From assembly GCA_029881195.1 (NCBI GenBank), contig JAOUNB010000002.1, positions 1-48,903 on the forward strand: a stretch of 48,903 nucleotides of DNA, given 5' to 3'. The translations under genes and the position numbers were made by a program. Source of the DNA: Candidatus Nitrosopumilus sp. (GTDB lineage Archaea > Thermoproteota > Nitrososphaeria > Nitrososphaerales > Nitrosopumilaceae). A model generated the notes under the pieces. That model saw only the letters and a list, made by a program, of their open reading frames with translations, ran no database searches and was not told where the DNA came from. Position 1 is the first letter of the stretch, and every line of letters begins with the position of its first letter. Shown here piece after piece: positions 1 through 8,342 of the stretch.

Positions 1-120
1 ACCCCAGAACCAACACCACAACCAACACCAGAACCAACACCAGAACCAACACCAGAACCAACACCAGAACCAACACCAGAACCAACACCAGAACCAACAC
101 CAGAACCAACACCAGAACAG
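1..120 (+). repeat. 12-bp tandem repeat (accagaaccaac) encoding TPEP units; runs off the left edge
   Basis: About ten consecutive 12-nt units with one variant unit (TPQP), in frame with the CDS. Confidence 0.9.
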
Positions 121-381
121 AAAATTTCTTCAGATGATCCGTTTGATGGAATTAAAGATGATGATATTGCAACTTATTCAGATCTATTTGATGTTCTACC
201 TCCTGAAAATGACAACGAAGCAATCAAACTGGGAAACAAAATTCGTCAATGGATTAAAAATGGTAGGCTTAAACCTGATGAATCAAAAGAAAAACATGAT
301 AAAATTGAAGATGAGCCAAAACATGATAAAGAAGAAAAGCCTAAAAAGAAAAGAGGTATTTTTGGATTCTTTAAGAAATGA
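1..381 (+). CDS. C-terminal part of a protein with a (TPEP)n linker and a basic KKKRGIFGFFKK tail; 5' end outside window
   Basis: Frame 1 is open from base 1 to TGA 379-381. It encodes about ten TPEP units, then SSDDPFDGIKDDDIATYSDLFDVLPPENDNEAIKLGNKIRQWIKNGRLKPDESKE...KKKRGIFGFFKK. It overlaps the argF start (ATGA). Confidence 0.8.
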   Translation, partial: TPEPTPQPTPEPTPEPTPEPTPEPTPEPTPEPTPEPTPEQKISSDDPFDGIKDDDIATYSDLFDVLPPENDNEAIKLGNKIRQWIKNGRLKPDESKEKHDKIEDEPKHDKEEKPKKKRGIFGFFKK

Positions 382-1292
382 AACTCAAAACAAAAAATTT
401 ACTCACTTTAGCGGAACTAACGCCAAAAGAATTTTTAGGATTAATTGACGATTCTATCAAACTAAAAAAAGAACTAAAAAAAGGTAAAAACAAACCTGTT
501 TTAAAGAATAAAACTTTGGCAATGATTTTTCAGAAACCCTCAACACGAACACGTGTTAGTTTTGAAACAGGAATGTTTCAGCTAGGTGGACATGCAATTA
601 ATTTATCCTCAAACGATATGCAACTTTCACGAGGTGAATCAGTAGAAGACACTGCAAAAACTCTTTCAAGATACAGTGACTGTATCATGGCACGTGTATA
701 TTCGCATGATTTAATAGAAAAATTGTCTGAGCATTCGAGTATTCCTGTGATAAACGGTTTATCTGACTCTTTTCATCCCTGTCAAATTTTAGCAGACTTT
801 ATGACTATTAAAGAAAAAAAGAAAAAACTCAAAGGATTAAAGATTGCATGGATTGGAGATGGGAACAATGTGTGCAATTCTATGATTTATGGTGCTGCAT
901 TATCTGGAATGGAAATGTCTATAGCAACTCCAAAAGAATTTGAACCTGACAAGAATGTAGTAAAAGAATCCAAGCAATCAACAAAAATTGAATTAACATC
1001 CGATCCATTTACTGCAACTAAAAATGCAGACATTGTAGTTACTGATACCTATTCATCAATTCATAACAGTGATCCAAAAAGAATTAGAAAATTCCTTCCA
1101 AAATACCAGGTCAATTCAAAACTAATGAAAATTTCCAACAAGGATGCGATCTTCATGCATTGTCTTCCCGCAAAACGTGAACAAGAAGTAACATCATCAG
1201 TGATTGACGGTCCTCAATCTGTTGTATGGGATGAGGCAGAAAATCGTCTACATACTCAGAAGGCTTTACTTGTGGCCCTAATTCGCGCTTAA
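378..1292 (+). CDS. argF: Ornithine carbamoyltransferase
   Basis: FQKPSTRTRVSFETGM (carbamoyl-phosphate STRT motif), HPCQILAD and HCLPAKR motifs. Confidence 0.95.
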   Translation: MKLKTKNLLTLAELTPKEFLGLIDDSIKLKKELKKGKNKPVLKNKTLAMIFQKPSTRTRVSFETGMFQLGGHAINLSSNDMQLSRGESVEDTAKTLSRYSDCIMARVYSHDLIEKLSEHSSIPVINGLSDSFHPCQILADFMTIKEKKKKLKGLKIAWIGDGNNVCNSMIYGAALSGMEMSIATPKEFEPDKNVVKESKQSTKIELTSDPFTATKNADIVVTDTYSSIHNSDPKRIRKFLPKYQVNSKLMKISNKDAIFMHCLPAKREQEVTSSVIDGPQSVVWDEAENRLHTQKALLVALIRA

Positions 1293-1328
1293 CGTATATA
1301 AGAGCAGATTCAAACTCGGTTTCTATAG

Positions 1329-1811
1329 ATGGCTTATTCGAAAATATTGAGAAGACTTAGAGAGGAAAAGACCAATTATAAAAAACGTAGCACCATGTTG
1401 ATGGGCAAACGTGATTTTATCACTGTAAATATTACTAATGAAAATACTCAAGTTCAAATTCTAAAGCCTGGAATGGCAGGCGATAAAGTAGTTGCATCTG
1501 CACATTCTAGATATCTTCTTGAGAAAGGATGGAAGGGTTCTAGAAAAAGTGTTCCTGCAGCATATCTTACTGGATATTTGGCAGGAAAGAAAGCACTTGG
1601 CCAAGGTGCAAAAGATGCCATTCTTTATACTGGAACTAGAAGATACACTCAGAGAATGGCAGCCGCCCTTAAAGGAGTCATTGATGCAGGAGTACAAGTA
1701 CCAGCTAATGAAGAAACATTTCCACCTAAAGAAAGACTCAACGGTGAACATCTTACGGTAAAAAACGAAGTTTCAAAAATAAAATCTACTATTGACAGTG
1801 AGGTTAAATAG
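1329..1811 (+). CDS. rpl18: 50S ribosomal protein L18 (uL18)
   Basis: LRRLREEKTNYKKR N-terminus and position before uS5 in the spc-type cluster. Confidence 0.93.
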   Translation: MAYSKILRRLREEKTNYKKRSTMLMGKRDFITVNITNENTQVQILKPGMAGDKVVASAHSRYLLEKGWKGSRKSVPAAYLTGYLAGKKALGQGAKDAILYTGTRRYTQRMAAALKGVIDAGVQVPANEETFPPKERLNGEHLTVKNEVSKIKSTIDSEVK

Positions 1812-1813
1812 AC

Positions 1814-2536
1814 ATGAGTCAAACTGCACAATCTAAAGGCAGATCAAGTCAAAGAGGACGAGGCCCACCAGTATATGGTGGAGGCCCACCAGGTGGATCT
1901 AAAAGTACCAATGATCGTCCAAGAAGACCAAGAAGAGAACCTGAAGAAGAAGTTTGGGTTCCGAAAACCACCTTAGGTCAAAAAGTTGCGTCTGGGGAAA
2001 TTACTTCACTTGAAGAAATTATTGAAGCAGGACTAAGAATTCAAGAATCTGGAATTATCAAGAAACTTTTACCTGATTTGAAAAGCGAAGTCGTAGATGT
2101 TGGCATCATTCAAAAAATGACCTCAAACGGGCAGTCAACTAGATTCAAAGCTATTGTTGCAACTGGAAATGAAAATGGGTACTTGGGAATTGGTCAAGGA
2201 AAATCAAAACAGATGAGAATTGCAATCGAAAAAGCAACTAGCCAAGCTTACCTTAATGTTAATCCAATCAAGTTAGGATGTGGCAGTTGGGAATGCAGAT
2301 GTGATCAAAAACATTCTGTTCCATTCAAAGTAAGGGGAAAAGGTGGAAGTGTTACTATTGAAATAATTCCTGCACCTCGTGGATTAGGTCTAGTTGCGGG
2401 TGGTAAAATTAAACGATTATTGGAATTAGCTGGTCTCAAAGATGCGTGGACTACTGCAAAAGGCTCTACTCCTACAATGAACTCAACTTCCAAAGCAATT
2501 TTGGACTGTCTAAGACAGACATTTAGTCAAGGTTGA
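1814..2536 (+). CDS. rps5: 30S ribosomal protein S5 (uS5)
   Basis: S5 core: ...RFKAIVATGNENGYLGIGQGKSKQ...RGKGGSVTIEIIPAPRGLGLVAG. Confidence 0.95.
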   Translation: MSQTAQSKGRSSQRGRGPPVYGGGPPGGSKSTNDRPRRPRREPEEEVWVPKTTLGQKVASGEITSLEEIIEAGLRIQESGIIKKLLPDLKSEVVDVGIIQKMTSNGQSTRFKAIVATGNENGYLGIGQGKSKQMRIAIEKATSQAYLNVNPIKLGCGSWECRCDQKHSVPFKVRGKGGSVTIEIIPAPRGLGLVAGGKIKRLLELAGLKDAWTTAKGSTPTMNSTSKAILDCLRQTFSQG

Positions 2537-2542
2537 TAAAAA

Positions 2543-3010
2543 ATGGTAAACTCGTATCTTGTTGTTAGAATAAAAGGTCAGGCTGACTGTCCCTATTGGG
2601 CAACTCATACAATGACTTTGTTAAAATTAGATAAAAAATACCGTGCAACAATTTTACCAGCTAAAGAAAATACCTTAGGAATGTTAAGAAAAGTACAGCA
2701 CTATGTTTCTTGGATTGAACTAGATGCATCATTGGCAAAAGAATTGATTGACAAAAAAGCAAGAAAAGGCGGTTATCAAAAAGTTACTACTGATGATCTT
2801 AAGAAACTAGGATTTACAAGTTCTGATGAATTAGGAACTGCATTGGCAGAAGGGAAAACTACTCTATCAAAATTAAAACCTCTAAAACCTTGGTTTGCTT
2901 TGTCACCTCCAAGACTTGGATTCAAAAGAAGTACAAAGAGACTTTATGGAAACAAGGGTGTTCTTGGACAAAACAAAGAACTTGACGCTATTGTAAGGAG
3001 AATGATTTGA
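2543..3010 (+). CDS. rpl30: 50S ribosomal protein L30 (uL30)
   Basis: YLVVRIKGQADCPYW...TLGMLRKVQHYVSW; cluster position. Confidence 0.93.
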   Translation: MVNSYLVVRIKGQADCPYWATHTMTLLKLDKKYRATILPAKENTLGMLRKVQHYVSWIELDASLAKELIDKKARKGGYQKVTTDDLKKLGFTSSDELGTALAEGKTTLSKLKPLKPWFALSPPRLGFKRSTKRLYGNKGVLGQNKELDAIVRRMI

Positions 3011-3011
3011 G

Positions 3012-3437
3012 ATGGCAACAAGATTGAGAAAAACAAGACGACTTAGAGGTGGACGACATATGGGATGGGGTCAAGTAGGCCAACATCGCGCAAGTGGTCA
3101 CAAAGGTGGTCTTGGAGTTACAGGTATGCTAAAGCATCATTGGAGTTCTACTTTAAAATATGAACCAGATCACTATGGTCATGATTCCACTAAACCACCT
3201 CACCCAAATATAACAAAAACATGGACTAGCATCCGAGATCTTGATGACTTGTTCTTAAAGTTCGGTAAAGAAGAAGGAGGAAAAAAAATCGTAGACCTTG
3301 AAAATGCGGGTTACGAAAAACTCCTTGGTGGCGGAAAATTAACAAATGTATATTCCGTCAAAGTAAGACAATTCACTGCGACTGCAGAAGAAAAACTAAA
3401 AGCTGTTGGGGGAGAGGTGTTATCTGATAATGGCTGA
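3012..3437 (+). CDS. rpl15: 50S ribosomal protein L15 (uL15)
   Basis: TRRLRGGRHMGWGQVGQHRASGHKGGLG; cluster position. Confidence 0.93.
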   Translation: MATRLRKTRRLRGGRHMGWGQVGQHRASGHKGGLGVTGMLKHHWSSTLKYEPDHYGHDSTKPPHPNITKTWTSIRDLDDLFLKFGKEEGGKKIVDLENAGYEKLLGGGKLTNVYSVKVRQFTATAEEKLKAVGGEVLSDNG

Positions 3438-4860
3438 GGGTAGCGTTACTACAATTATTCGAAAAGTTGTTTTCAAAGCGGAACCATATATTCCTCAAGT
3501 ACCAAAACCAAAAAAGAAAATTCCCCTTCCAACTAGATTGTTATGGTGTGGAGTAGCATTACTCATTTACATGATAATGGGCCAGACTCCATTATTTGGA
3601 GCAACCGCACCACAGTTTGACTTTTTAGCATTTGCTAGAGTGATTTTTGCATCCCAACAAGGAACTCTTGTTGAGTTAGGTATTGGGCCTATAGTAACTG
3701 CTGGACTCTTGATGCAACTACTGAGAGGTTCAGATATTCTCAAATTTAATTTTAAAAAACCTGAAGAGAGAGGTATCTTTCAGACAGCAACTAAGCTTGT
3801 AACATATGTTGTAATTGTTGCAGAATCTATTGTATATGCTATTGCAGTATATGGGCCCGGAGTAACAGAGCCATACTTTTTGTATGTGATGATTGGGCAG
3901 CTTATGGCTGCATCAATTATCATTATGTTCTTAGATGAGTTAATTCAGAAAGGTTGGGGTCTAGGAAGTGGAATCAGTCTTTTTATTATGGCCGGTGTTG
4001 CCCAGCAAATTCTTTGGAGTATGTTTAGCCCATTGCCTGCAGGTGACGGGGGGACAATTGGTATCATTCCATACATTGGTCAATCAATAATGGCTGGGGA
4101 CTTGTCAAATATTCTATTCCGTTCGAACCAACTTCCAAGCATCTTTGGTTTATGTCTTACTGCTGGGATCTTGTTAATCCTTGTATTCACACAAGGCATG
4201 AAAATTGAGATTCCAATTGTATCTACAAAATACAGGGGTTTCTCAGCAGTTTATCCTATCAAATTGATGTATGTTTCTAATATTCCTGTAATTTTGGCAT
4301 CAGCACTTACAGCAAATGCTGTTTTCATATTCCAAATGCTGTGGGCAAATATGAACCCGCGAAATAATGATTTCTTCATGAATTTTATTGCACAGTTTGA
4401 TCCGACAAGTCCATCTACTCCTATTGGTGGAATCATCTACTATATCACTCCTCCAAGAGGTTTGGATGTAGCGGCATTGGATCCAATGCGTGCAGTTGGC
4501 TATGTTCTATTCATGATCGGAATTGTAATTGTATTTGGTAGATTGTGGGTAGAGCTTGGAGGTTTATCTCCAAAGAGTGCAGCTCAGAACTTACTTGACG
4601 CAGATGTCCAAATTCCTGGATTTAGAAGGTCAAACGCCCCAGTTGAAGCTTTGTTGAATAAATACATTCCATCAGTTACAATAATTGGTTCTGCAATTTT
4701 GGGTCTGTTAGCAGGCGTATCTGATGTTCTTGGTGTATTTGGTTCTGGAATTGGCGTTTTACTTATGGTGGATATTCTCATCAACTATTATACACAATTA
4801 GTAAGGGAACAAGTGGAAGTTGTCATGCCGCGTTTAGGTGCTTTACTTGGAAGGAAATAA
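3430..4860 (+). CDS. secY: Preprotein translocase subunit SecY
   Basis: Multi-TM protein with GSGISLFI and KTPE-like motifs. The ORF track starts at 3406, but ATG 3430 (MAEGSVTT) is the more natural start. Confidence 0.93.
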   Translation: MAEGSVTTIIRKVVFKAEPYIPQVPKPKKKIPLPTRLLWCGVALLIYMIMGQTPLFGATAPQFDFLAFARVIFASQQGTLVELGIGPIVTAGLLMQLLRGSDILKFNFKKPEERGIFQTATKLVTYVVIVAESIVYAIAVYGPGVTEPYFLYVMIGQLMAASIIIMFLDELIQKGWGLGSGISLFIMAGVAQQILWSMFSPLPAGDGGTIGIIPYIGQSIMAGDLSNILFRSNQLPSIFGLCLTAGILLILVFTQGMKIEIPIVSTKYRGFSAVYPIKLMYVSNIPVILASALTANAVFIFQMLWANMNPRNNDFFMNFIAQFDPTSPSTPIGGIIYYITPPRGLDVAALDPMRAVGYVLFMIGIVIVFGRLWVELGGLSPKSAAQNLLDADVQIPGFRRSNAPVEALLNKYIPSVTIIGSAILGLLAGVSDVLGVFGSGIGVLLMVDILINYYTQLVREQVEVVMPRLGALLGRK

Positions 4861-5425
4861 GAGAATAATCCTAGTAGGAATTCCTGGTGTTGGAAAAACT
4901 ACCATTTTGACCAAAATGGTAGAAGTTCTAAAAGATCATGATAAAACCGTCAATGTAGTAAGTTTTGGAACTTTGATGTTTGAAATTGCAAAAGAAAATG
5001 GCCTCAAAGACCGAGATGAGCTTAGACATTTACCTGTGAGTGAACAACAACGTCTTCAAAAAATCACTGCTGAGAAAATTGCTGCATTTGATGAACAAGT
5101 AGTAATTGTTGATACTCATGCATTTATCAATTCACCAGAAGGCTATTATCCTGGATTACCAGAACATGTTTTGAAAATTATTCAACCTACAAACTTTGTT
5201 TCAGTCTCAGCAAAACCTGAAGAGATCTATAATAGACGAATGAAAGATGAAACCCGAAATCGCGATAAAATCACTCTGCCTAATATCAACAAAGAACTGG
5301 ATATTCAATCTGCAATGATTTCAGCTTGCACTGTACTTACAGGCTCGCCTGTAAAACATATTCTTAATAGAGAAGGAAAGATTGATGAAGCCATAGATAA
5401 AATAATTAATGCGATAGGACTGTAA
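4838..5425 (+). CDS. adkA: Archaeal-type adenylate kinase
   Basis: RIILVGIPGVGKTT P-loop; RHLPVSEQQRLQ; position after secY. The start may be internal (non-ATG start near 4848). Confidence 0.85.
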   Translation: MLYLEGNKRIILVGIPGVGKTTILTKMVEVLKDHDKTVNVVSFGTLMFEIAKENGLKDRDELRHLPVSEQQRLQKITAEKIAAFDEQVVIVDTHAFINSPEGYYPGLPEHVLKIIQPTNFVSVSAKPEEIYNRRMKDETRNRDKITLPNINKELDIQSAMISACTVLTGSPVKHILNREGKIDEAIDKIINAIGL

Positions 5426-5428
5426 AAA

Positions 5429-6079
5429 ATGGACTTTAACTTTATTCTGCTATTTATTGATTTAACACACCTACAATTTCTTGATTCAATACACTTACAA
5501 TTTGATATTTTTGGTGGTGAAAGCACGGCTCTTGGTAGTGATGATCCAGTAATCAAAGGATTAATTCTTTCAATGTTTGCCGTCTCTGGATTTGGGATTG
5601 TATTGAATCTCTTTAATGCCGCAGTTAGAAAGAAGATGGTTGATCAAACAAAACTAAAACGAATCATGAAAGAAACACGTGGATGGCAAAAAGAAAGAAT
5701 GGCTGCAATGAGAGCCAAAGATCAGGCCAAAATTAACGAACTGAGCAAAAAATCCTCATACATGAACAAAATGTCAATGGAGATGATGCAGATGAACATG
5801 CGTCCAATGATGATTACTTTTGTACCTTTGATCCTGATATTTTATTTCGTGCTGCCATATTTGTTCTCTTATACTGTAGCACTATCTCCAATTCCACTAA
5901 ATGTAATCCCTGGAGACTTTTTCCAATTAACATGTACTTCAGCACAAGCAATGGAAGAGGGTCATGTTTGTTTTGGTCATGAAAATTCATTGTATCTCTG
6001 GGCTTGGTATTTCCTTTCATCTATTGCATTTAGTGGCATTATCATGAAGCTGACGAAAACCTCGATGGATCTCAGTTGA
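5429..6079 (+). CDS. DUF106/EMC3-TMCO1-like (archaeal Oxa1/YidC superfamily) membrane protein
   Basis: TM helices plus a cytosolic coiled segment (RKKMVDQTKLKRIMKETRGWQKERMAAMRAKD...MNMRPMMITFVPLILIF); located between adk and cmk. Confidence 0.82.
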   Translation: MDFNFILLFIDLTHLQFLDSIHLQFDIFGGESTALGSDDPVIKGLILSMFAVSGFGIVLNLFNAAVRKKMVDQTKLKRIMKETRGWQKERMAAMRAKDQAKINELSKKSSYMNKMSMEMMQMNMRPMMITFVPLILIFYFVLPYLFSYTVALSPIPLNVIPGDFFQLTCTSAQAMEEGHVCFGHENSLYLWAWYFLSSIAFSGIIMKLTKTSMDLS

Positions 6080-6642
6080 CAAAATCTATAGTAATTTCTG
6101 GTCCTCCTGCAGTAGGTAAAACAACTGTTGCCAAAGGATTGGCAGAAGAATTTCAACTAGAATATCTTAGTGGTGGCGATGTTCTGAAAGAGATGGCAAT
6201 AGAAGAAGGCTTTGATTCTGATGGAGATGATTGGTGGGATACCGAAGAAGGAATGAAATTTCTGAATCAACGCGAACAAAATTCAAAATTTGACCTTGCA
6301 CTAGATGAAAAATTAACTAGTATTTTCAATAGAGGGGGAGTAGTAATCACTAGTTACACTTTGCCTTGGCTTATCAAGGACGGAATTAAAATTTGGTTAC
6401 AGGGTTCACATGAAAGCAGCACTGAAAGAATGCAAACAAGAGATCATATGAGTCCTCAAGAGGCTTATGAAGTTACAAAAGAACGATTTGATAAGAATAA
6501 GGCGTTGTACAAAAAACTCTACGATTTTGATTTTGGTGAAGATACATCCGTATTTGATTTAATAATTAATACTGATAATCTTTCTGCACAACAAGTAATT
6601 GATATTGCAAAAGAAACTGTGAGAAAATTACTATGCAACTAA
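6076..6642 (+). CDS. cmk: Cytidylate kinase
   Basis: TKSIVISGPPAVGKTTVAKGLAEEF P-loop; TTG start overlapping the upstream stop; next to cbf5. Confidence 0.85.
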   Translation: MTKSIVISGPPAVGKTTVAKGLAEEFQLEYLSGGDVLKEMAIEEGFDSDGDDWWDTEEGMKFLNQREQNSKFDLALDEKLTSIFNRGGVVITSYTLPWLIKDGIKIWLQGSHESSTERMQTRDHMSPQEAYEVTKERFDKNKALYKKLYDFDFGEDTSVFDLIINTDNLSAQQVIDIAKETVRKLLCN

Positions 6643-7634
6643 AACAATTAGAAAATCTAATCGAAATTGATCAAGATATTACCGATGATGCATATGGGAC
6701 ATATTATGACAAAAGATCACTTGGACAATTACTTAACTATGGACTAATACTGTTAGACAAGCCTCCCGGTCCTACGAGTCACGAAACAGTTGCATGGGTA
6801 AAACGAATTTTGAAACTGCCAAAGATTGGTCACAGCGGAACTCTTGATCCTCAAGTTTCAGGAGTGCTGCCATTGGGATTAGGTGAAGCAACAAAAGCAT
6901 TAGGTGTTTTACTTTTAGGTCCAAAAGAATATGTTGCATTGGGACGAGTGCATTCTCTTCCATCAAAAGAAAAACTGGCTGAAATAATTCATTTGTTCAA
7001 AGGGGAAATATTTCAAAAACCACCCCAACGTTCAGCAGTTGTTAGACAAACAAGAACAAGAACTATCTATGAATTTGAATTAATAGAACAAAAAGAAAGA
7101 CTTCTCTTAACTCGAGTTCTATGTGAGGCTGGAACGTATATTAGAAAATTATATTATGATATTGGAGAAATTTTGGGGCCTGGTGCTACAATGATTGAGC
7201 TTAGAAGGACCAGAGTAGACCAATTTTATGAATCTGATGGCCTAGTAACTCTACATGAACTGGCAAATGCATTTGCATTATGGAAGGAAAACAACGATGA
7301 TTCTAGACTAATGAATATGATTAAACCTATAGAATATGCACTAAGTGAATTAAAATCTGTAATGATTCGTGACTCTGCAGTGGATGCGATGTGTCATGGT
7401 GCCCAACTTGCAATTCCTGGTATTTTGAAAATTTCTCCAAATCTAAAGAAAGGTGATTTGGTTGGGATTTACACTCAAAAAGGGGAAGTAGTAGCTTTGG
7501 CCGAATCTACAATGTCTGAAGAAGAGATTCGTGACGCAACAAAGGGATATGCATTTGAAACAAAGCGAATCATTATGGCCCCAAACACATATCCTAAAAA
7601 ATGGAGAACAAAACCAACTTCTCTGAAGAATTAA
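6633..7634 (+). CDS. cbf5: tRNA/rRNA pseudouridine synthase Cbf5 (TruB family, PUA domain)
   Basis: LDKPPGPTSHETVAWVKRIL..KIGHSGTLDPQVSGVLP catalytic motif. Confidence 0.95.
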   Translation: MQLKQLENLIEIDQDITDDAYGTYYDKRSLGQLLNYGLILLDKPPGPTSHETVAWVKRILKLPKIGHSGTLDPQVSGVLPLGLGEATKALGVLLLGPKEYVALGRVHSLPSKEKLAEIIHLFKGEIFQKPPQRSAVVRQTRTRTIYEFELIEQKERLLLTRVLCEAGTYIRKLYYDIGEILGPGATMIELRRTRVDQFYESDGLVTLHELANAFALWKENNDDSRLMNMIKPIEYALSELKSVMIRDSAVDAMCHGAQLAIPGILKISPNLKKGDLVGIYTQKGEVVALAESTMSEEEIRDATKGYAFETKRIIMAPNTYPKKWRTKPTSLKN

Positions 7635-8104
7635 CGTCAAATAATTATTCTGAAGACATGTTAGCAAAAAGCCTGGTAATTTTTATTGTAATTGGAGTGA
7701 TTTCAGGTTTTGCATATGGTGTTTACTTGATGGACGTAAAAAACACAAATCATCTAGTATTTGTTGAAGGTTCTTCAATATCTTTAGTTACTGAAAAATT
7801 TGATTTTAAAAAAGGTGAGGAGATAAAAATTCGAATTGTCAACTCTGGTACAACCACTCTGATTTTTCCTGATGCATCTTATGGTCTTAGAATTACAGGA
7901 TTATCTGGAATGTTGATTTATGCACCAGTTGGTGCACAAGTTGTTTCCCATCTTGATCCTGGTGATGAAATTGAATTGTTATGGGATCAAATAAAAAATG
8001 ATGGTGATGCTGCATTGGAGGGTTTATACAAAATCTCTATAAATGGAATGGATGCACAAGGAGTTCCTGTAGAGAAATCCACCACTGTTACAATTTGGAA
8101 GTAG
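7601..8104 (+). CDS. Hypothetical single-TM protein with extracytoplasmic beta-rich domain
   Basis: 167-aa ORF with N-terminal TM (SLVIFIVIGVISGFAYGVYL); overlaps the cbf5 end by 34 nt, so the start may be further in. Confidence 0.7.
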   Translation: MENKTNFSEELTSNNYSEDMLAKSLVIFIVIGVISGFAYGVYLMDVKNTNHLVFVEGSSISLVTEKFDFKKGEEIKIRIVNSGTTTLIFPDASYGLRITGLSGMLIYAPVGAQVVSHLDPGDEIELLWDQIKNDGDAALEGLYKISINGMDAQGVPVEKSTTVTIWK

Positions 8105-8168
8105 ATTTTAAAATAAGCAACATAATTTATAATCACATTTTATCCAGTACTTTTGTCGTTAGACTTGT

Positions 8169-8266
8169 GCCGGGGTCGCCTAGCCTGGTAGGGCGCGCGC
8201 CTGGAAATTATTAACCATAAAGCGCGTTCTCGCAAGGGAACGGGAGTTCAAATCTCCCTCCCGGCG
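8169..8266 (+). tRNA. tRNA-Ser(GGA) with 14-nt intron (8207-8220)
   Basis: Acceptor gccgggg (8169-8175) pairs with tcccggc (8259-8265). T arm gggag/ttcaaat/ctccc at 8242-8258. Anticodon stem cgcgc (8196-8200)/gcgcg (8222-8226). Anticodon GGA 8203-8205. Class II variable arm gttc..gaac. Confidence 0.9.
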
Positions 8267-8342
8267 CCTAATATTGTAATGTATAGGCCCAATGAATAAA
8301 ATTTGTCCACTTTAAATTCAAGTCATATTCATAATACTATGA

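Noticed and set aside
134-448. ORF 134-448 + (104 aa, Met/Lys/Asn-rich)
   Set aside because: Out of frame with the open TPEP protein and overlaps the argF start; composition looks like a frameshifted reading.
1461-1751. Antisense ORF (96 aa) within rpl18, and similar shadow ORFs such as 1492-1761 +, 4251-4436 -, 33223-33567 -, 33657-34013 -, 44383-44706 +
   Set aside because: Overlap well-identified genes; low-complexity or biased composition typical of shadow ORFs; no independent start-site or family evidence.
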